Source of the DNA: RGIG2041 sp045546315
Lineage (GTDB): Bacteria; Bacillota; Clostridia; UBA1381; UMGS1253
Length of the DNA stretch: 16,182 bases
Direction of reading: 5' to 3'
NCBI GenBank assembly: GCA_045546315.1
Contig: JAZQCN010000056.1
Coordinates: 1-16,182, forward strand
Position 1 is the first letter of the stretch. Each line of letters starts with the position of its first letter. The position numbers were made by a program, and so were the translations under genes. The notes below the pieces were generated by a model that saw nothing but the letters and a program-made list of their open reading frames with translations, had not been told where the DNA came from and ran no database searches. Shown here piece by piece: positions 15,601-16,182 of the stretch.

Positions 15601-15637
15601 CAAAAAACAACCCGATACAGTAATTAGTATCGGGTTG
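15601..15637 (-). terminator. Terminator of the carboxyltransferase gene
   Basis: On the minus strand a perfect 11-bp stem CAACCCGATAC/GTATCGGGTTG (15637-15627 with 15618-15608) with an 8-base loop is followed by six Us. It lies 8 bases after the stop codon of the carboxyltransferase gene and isolates it from the synthetase unit. Confidence 0.93.
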
Positions 15638-15644
15638 CAATTCA

Positions 15645-16182
15645 TTATTTAATCGGATAATCCTTGGAATCCATATCGATGTATTCCACATCGAAAGCAG
15701 CCTTGCCGCTTGCAGGCGCAGTCTCTTCAGTCTTCGGTGCTTTTCTGTGCTCGAAGTACTTCATAGCAACCTGACCGAACAGCGCGTAGGATAATACGTC
15801 CTCATCCTGCTCAATGTAATCCTTGATTTCTTCTCTGAGCTTGTCGATTTCCGGCTCAAGCTTATCTGCCGGACGGCAAGTGATTCTTTCCTCGTCACCG
15901 ATAACCTTCTTCACCATCTCGTCGGAAATCGGAACCGGTGTCTGACCATATTCGCCGCGAACAATACCCTTTGTCTCTTTGGTAATCATCTTATAACGCT
16001 CGCCCATCAAAACATTGAGTACGGCCTGCGTGCCGACAATCTGGCTGGACGGTGTAACAAGCGGCGGGTAGCCCAGGTCCTCACGAACGCGCGGAACTTC
16101 CTTGAGCACATCCATAAACTTGTCCTCAGCGCCCTGCTGCTTAAGCTGGGATACGAGGTTCGAGAGCATACCGCCCGGAACC
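15645..16182 (-). CDS. oadA: Oxaloacetate decarboxylase / pyruvate carboxylase carboxyltransferase subunit, C-terminal part
   Basis: The frame is open to the window edge, so the N-terminal catalytic barrel is outside; 178 residues are visible. VPGGMLSNLVSQLKQQ followed by VREDLGYPPLVTPSSQIVGTQAVLNV is the conserved carboxylase region shared by OadA and pyruvate carboxylase subunit B. The subunit moves a carboxyl group between biotin and pyruvate/oxaloacetate. No biotinyl domain with a MKM motif is present: the protein ends with DYPIK after a short Ala/Pro-rich tail, so the biotin carrier must be a separate protein. The gene symbol is tentative because the two families cannot be told apart here. 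It ends before its own terminator. Confidence 0.88.
   Translation of the reverse strand, partial: VPGGMLSNLVSQLKQQGAEDKFMDVLKEVPRVREDLGYPPLVTPSSQIVGTQAVLNVLMGERYKMITKETKGIVRGEYGQTPVPISDEMVKKVIGDEERITCRPADKLEPEIDKLREEIKDYIEQDEDVLSYALFGQVAMKYFEHRKAPKTEETAPASGKAAFDVEYIDMDSKDYPIK

Noticed and set aside
1..16182. Mobile elements, CRISPR arrays, tRNA or rRNA genes, prophage genes
   Set aside because: No transposase or integrase frames, no spaced direct repeats, no cloverleaf or rRNA segments were seen. The window is filled by metabolic and housekeeping genes on one strand.

Overview
The window reads as chromosomal DNA of a low-to-moderate GC anaerobic Firmicute, probably a gut- or rumen-type clostridium. 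The basis is the ferredoxin-dependent 2-oxoacid oxidoreductase, two T-box riboswitch leaders, Gram-positive style Shine-Dalgarno sites and sigma-A-like promoters, and a DNA polymerase I that has lost its proofreading residues. Almost everything is on the minus strand. No species can be named from the sequence alone.

Layout from the right edge: (i) 15645-16182, the C-terminal end of an oxaloacetate decarboxylase/pyruvate carboxylase carboxyltransferase subunit, closed by a strong terminator. (ii) 15563-12941, a promoter, a T-box leader and an unusual 756-residue protein that joins an XRE helix-turn-helix, a cupin and a medium-chain-type acyl-CoA synthetase. (iii) 12906-6090, a second promoter, a second T-box leader and one operon: a paralogous HTH-cupin-acyl-CoA synthetase, a P-loop ATPase, the four subunits of a 2-oxoacid:ferredoxin oxidoreductase in the order delta-alpha-beta-gamma (VOR type), an amidohydrolase and a terminator. 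(iv) 6057-287, a housekeeping run from its own promoter: secreted nuclease, GNAT acetyltransferase, polA, coaE and a lytic transglycosylase. (v) 1-285, the convergent plus-strand end of a LysM protein with its terminator.

The main result is regions ii and iii read together. By position in Stem I the two T-box specifier codons are GUA (Val) for the operon leader and AUC (Ile) for the upstream leader, and both antiterminators carry UGGU, which fits tRNAs with discriminator A. T-box leaders switch genes on when the matching tRNA is uncharged. That logic suits biosynthesis rather than catabolism. I infer that the two synthetases activate branched-chain acids (isobutyrate, 2-methylbutyrate) and that the VOR complex runs reductively, carboxylating the acyl-CoAs to the 2-oxoacid precursors of valine and isoleucine. 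The regulator-like HTH-cupin halves may add a second layer of sensing. The individual enzyme families are well known; the three-domain fusion and the paired T-box wiring are what look new. Substrates and direction are inferences.
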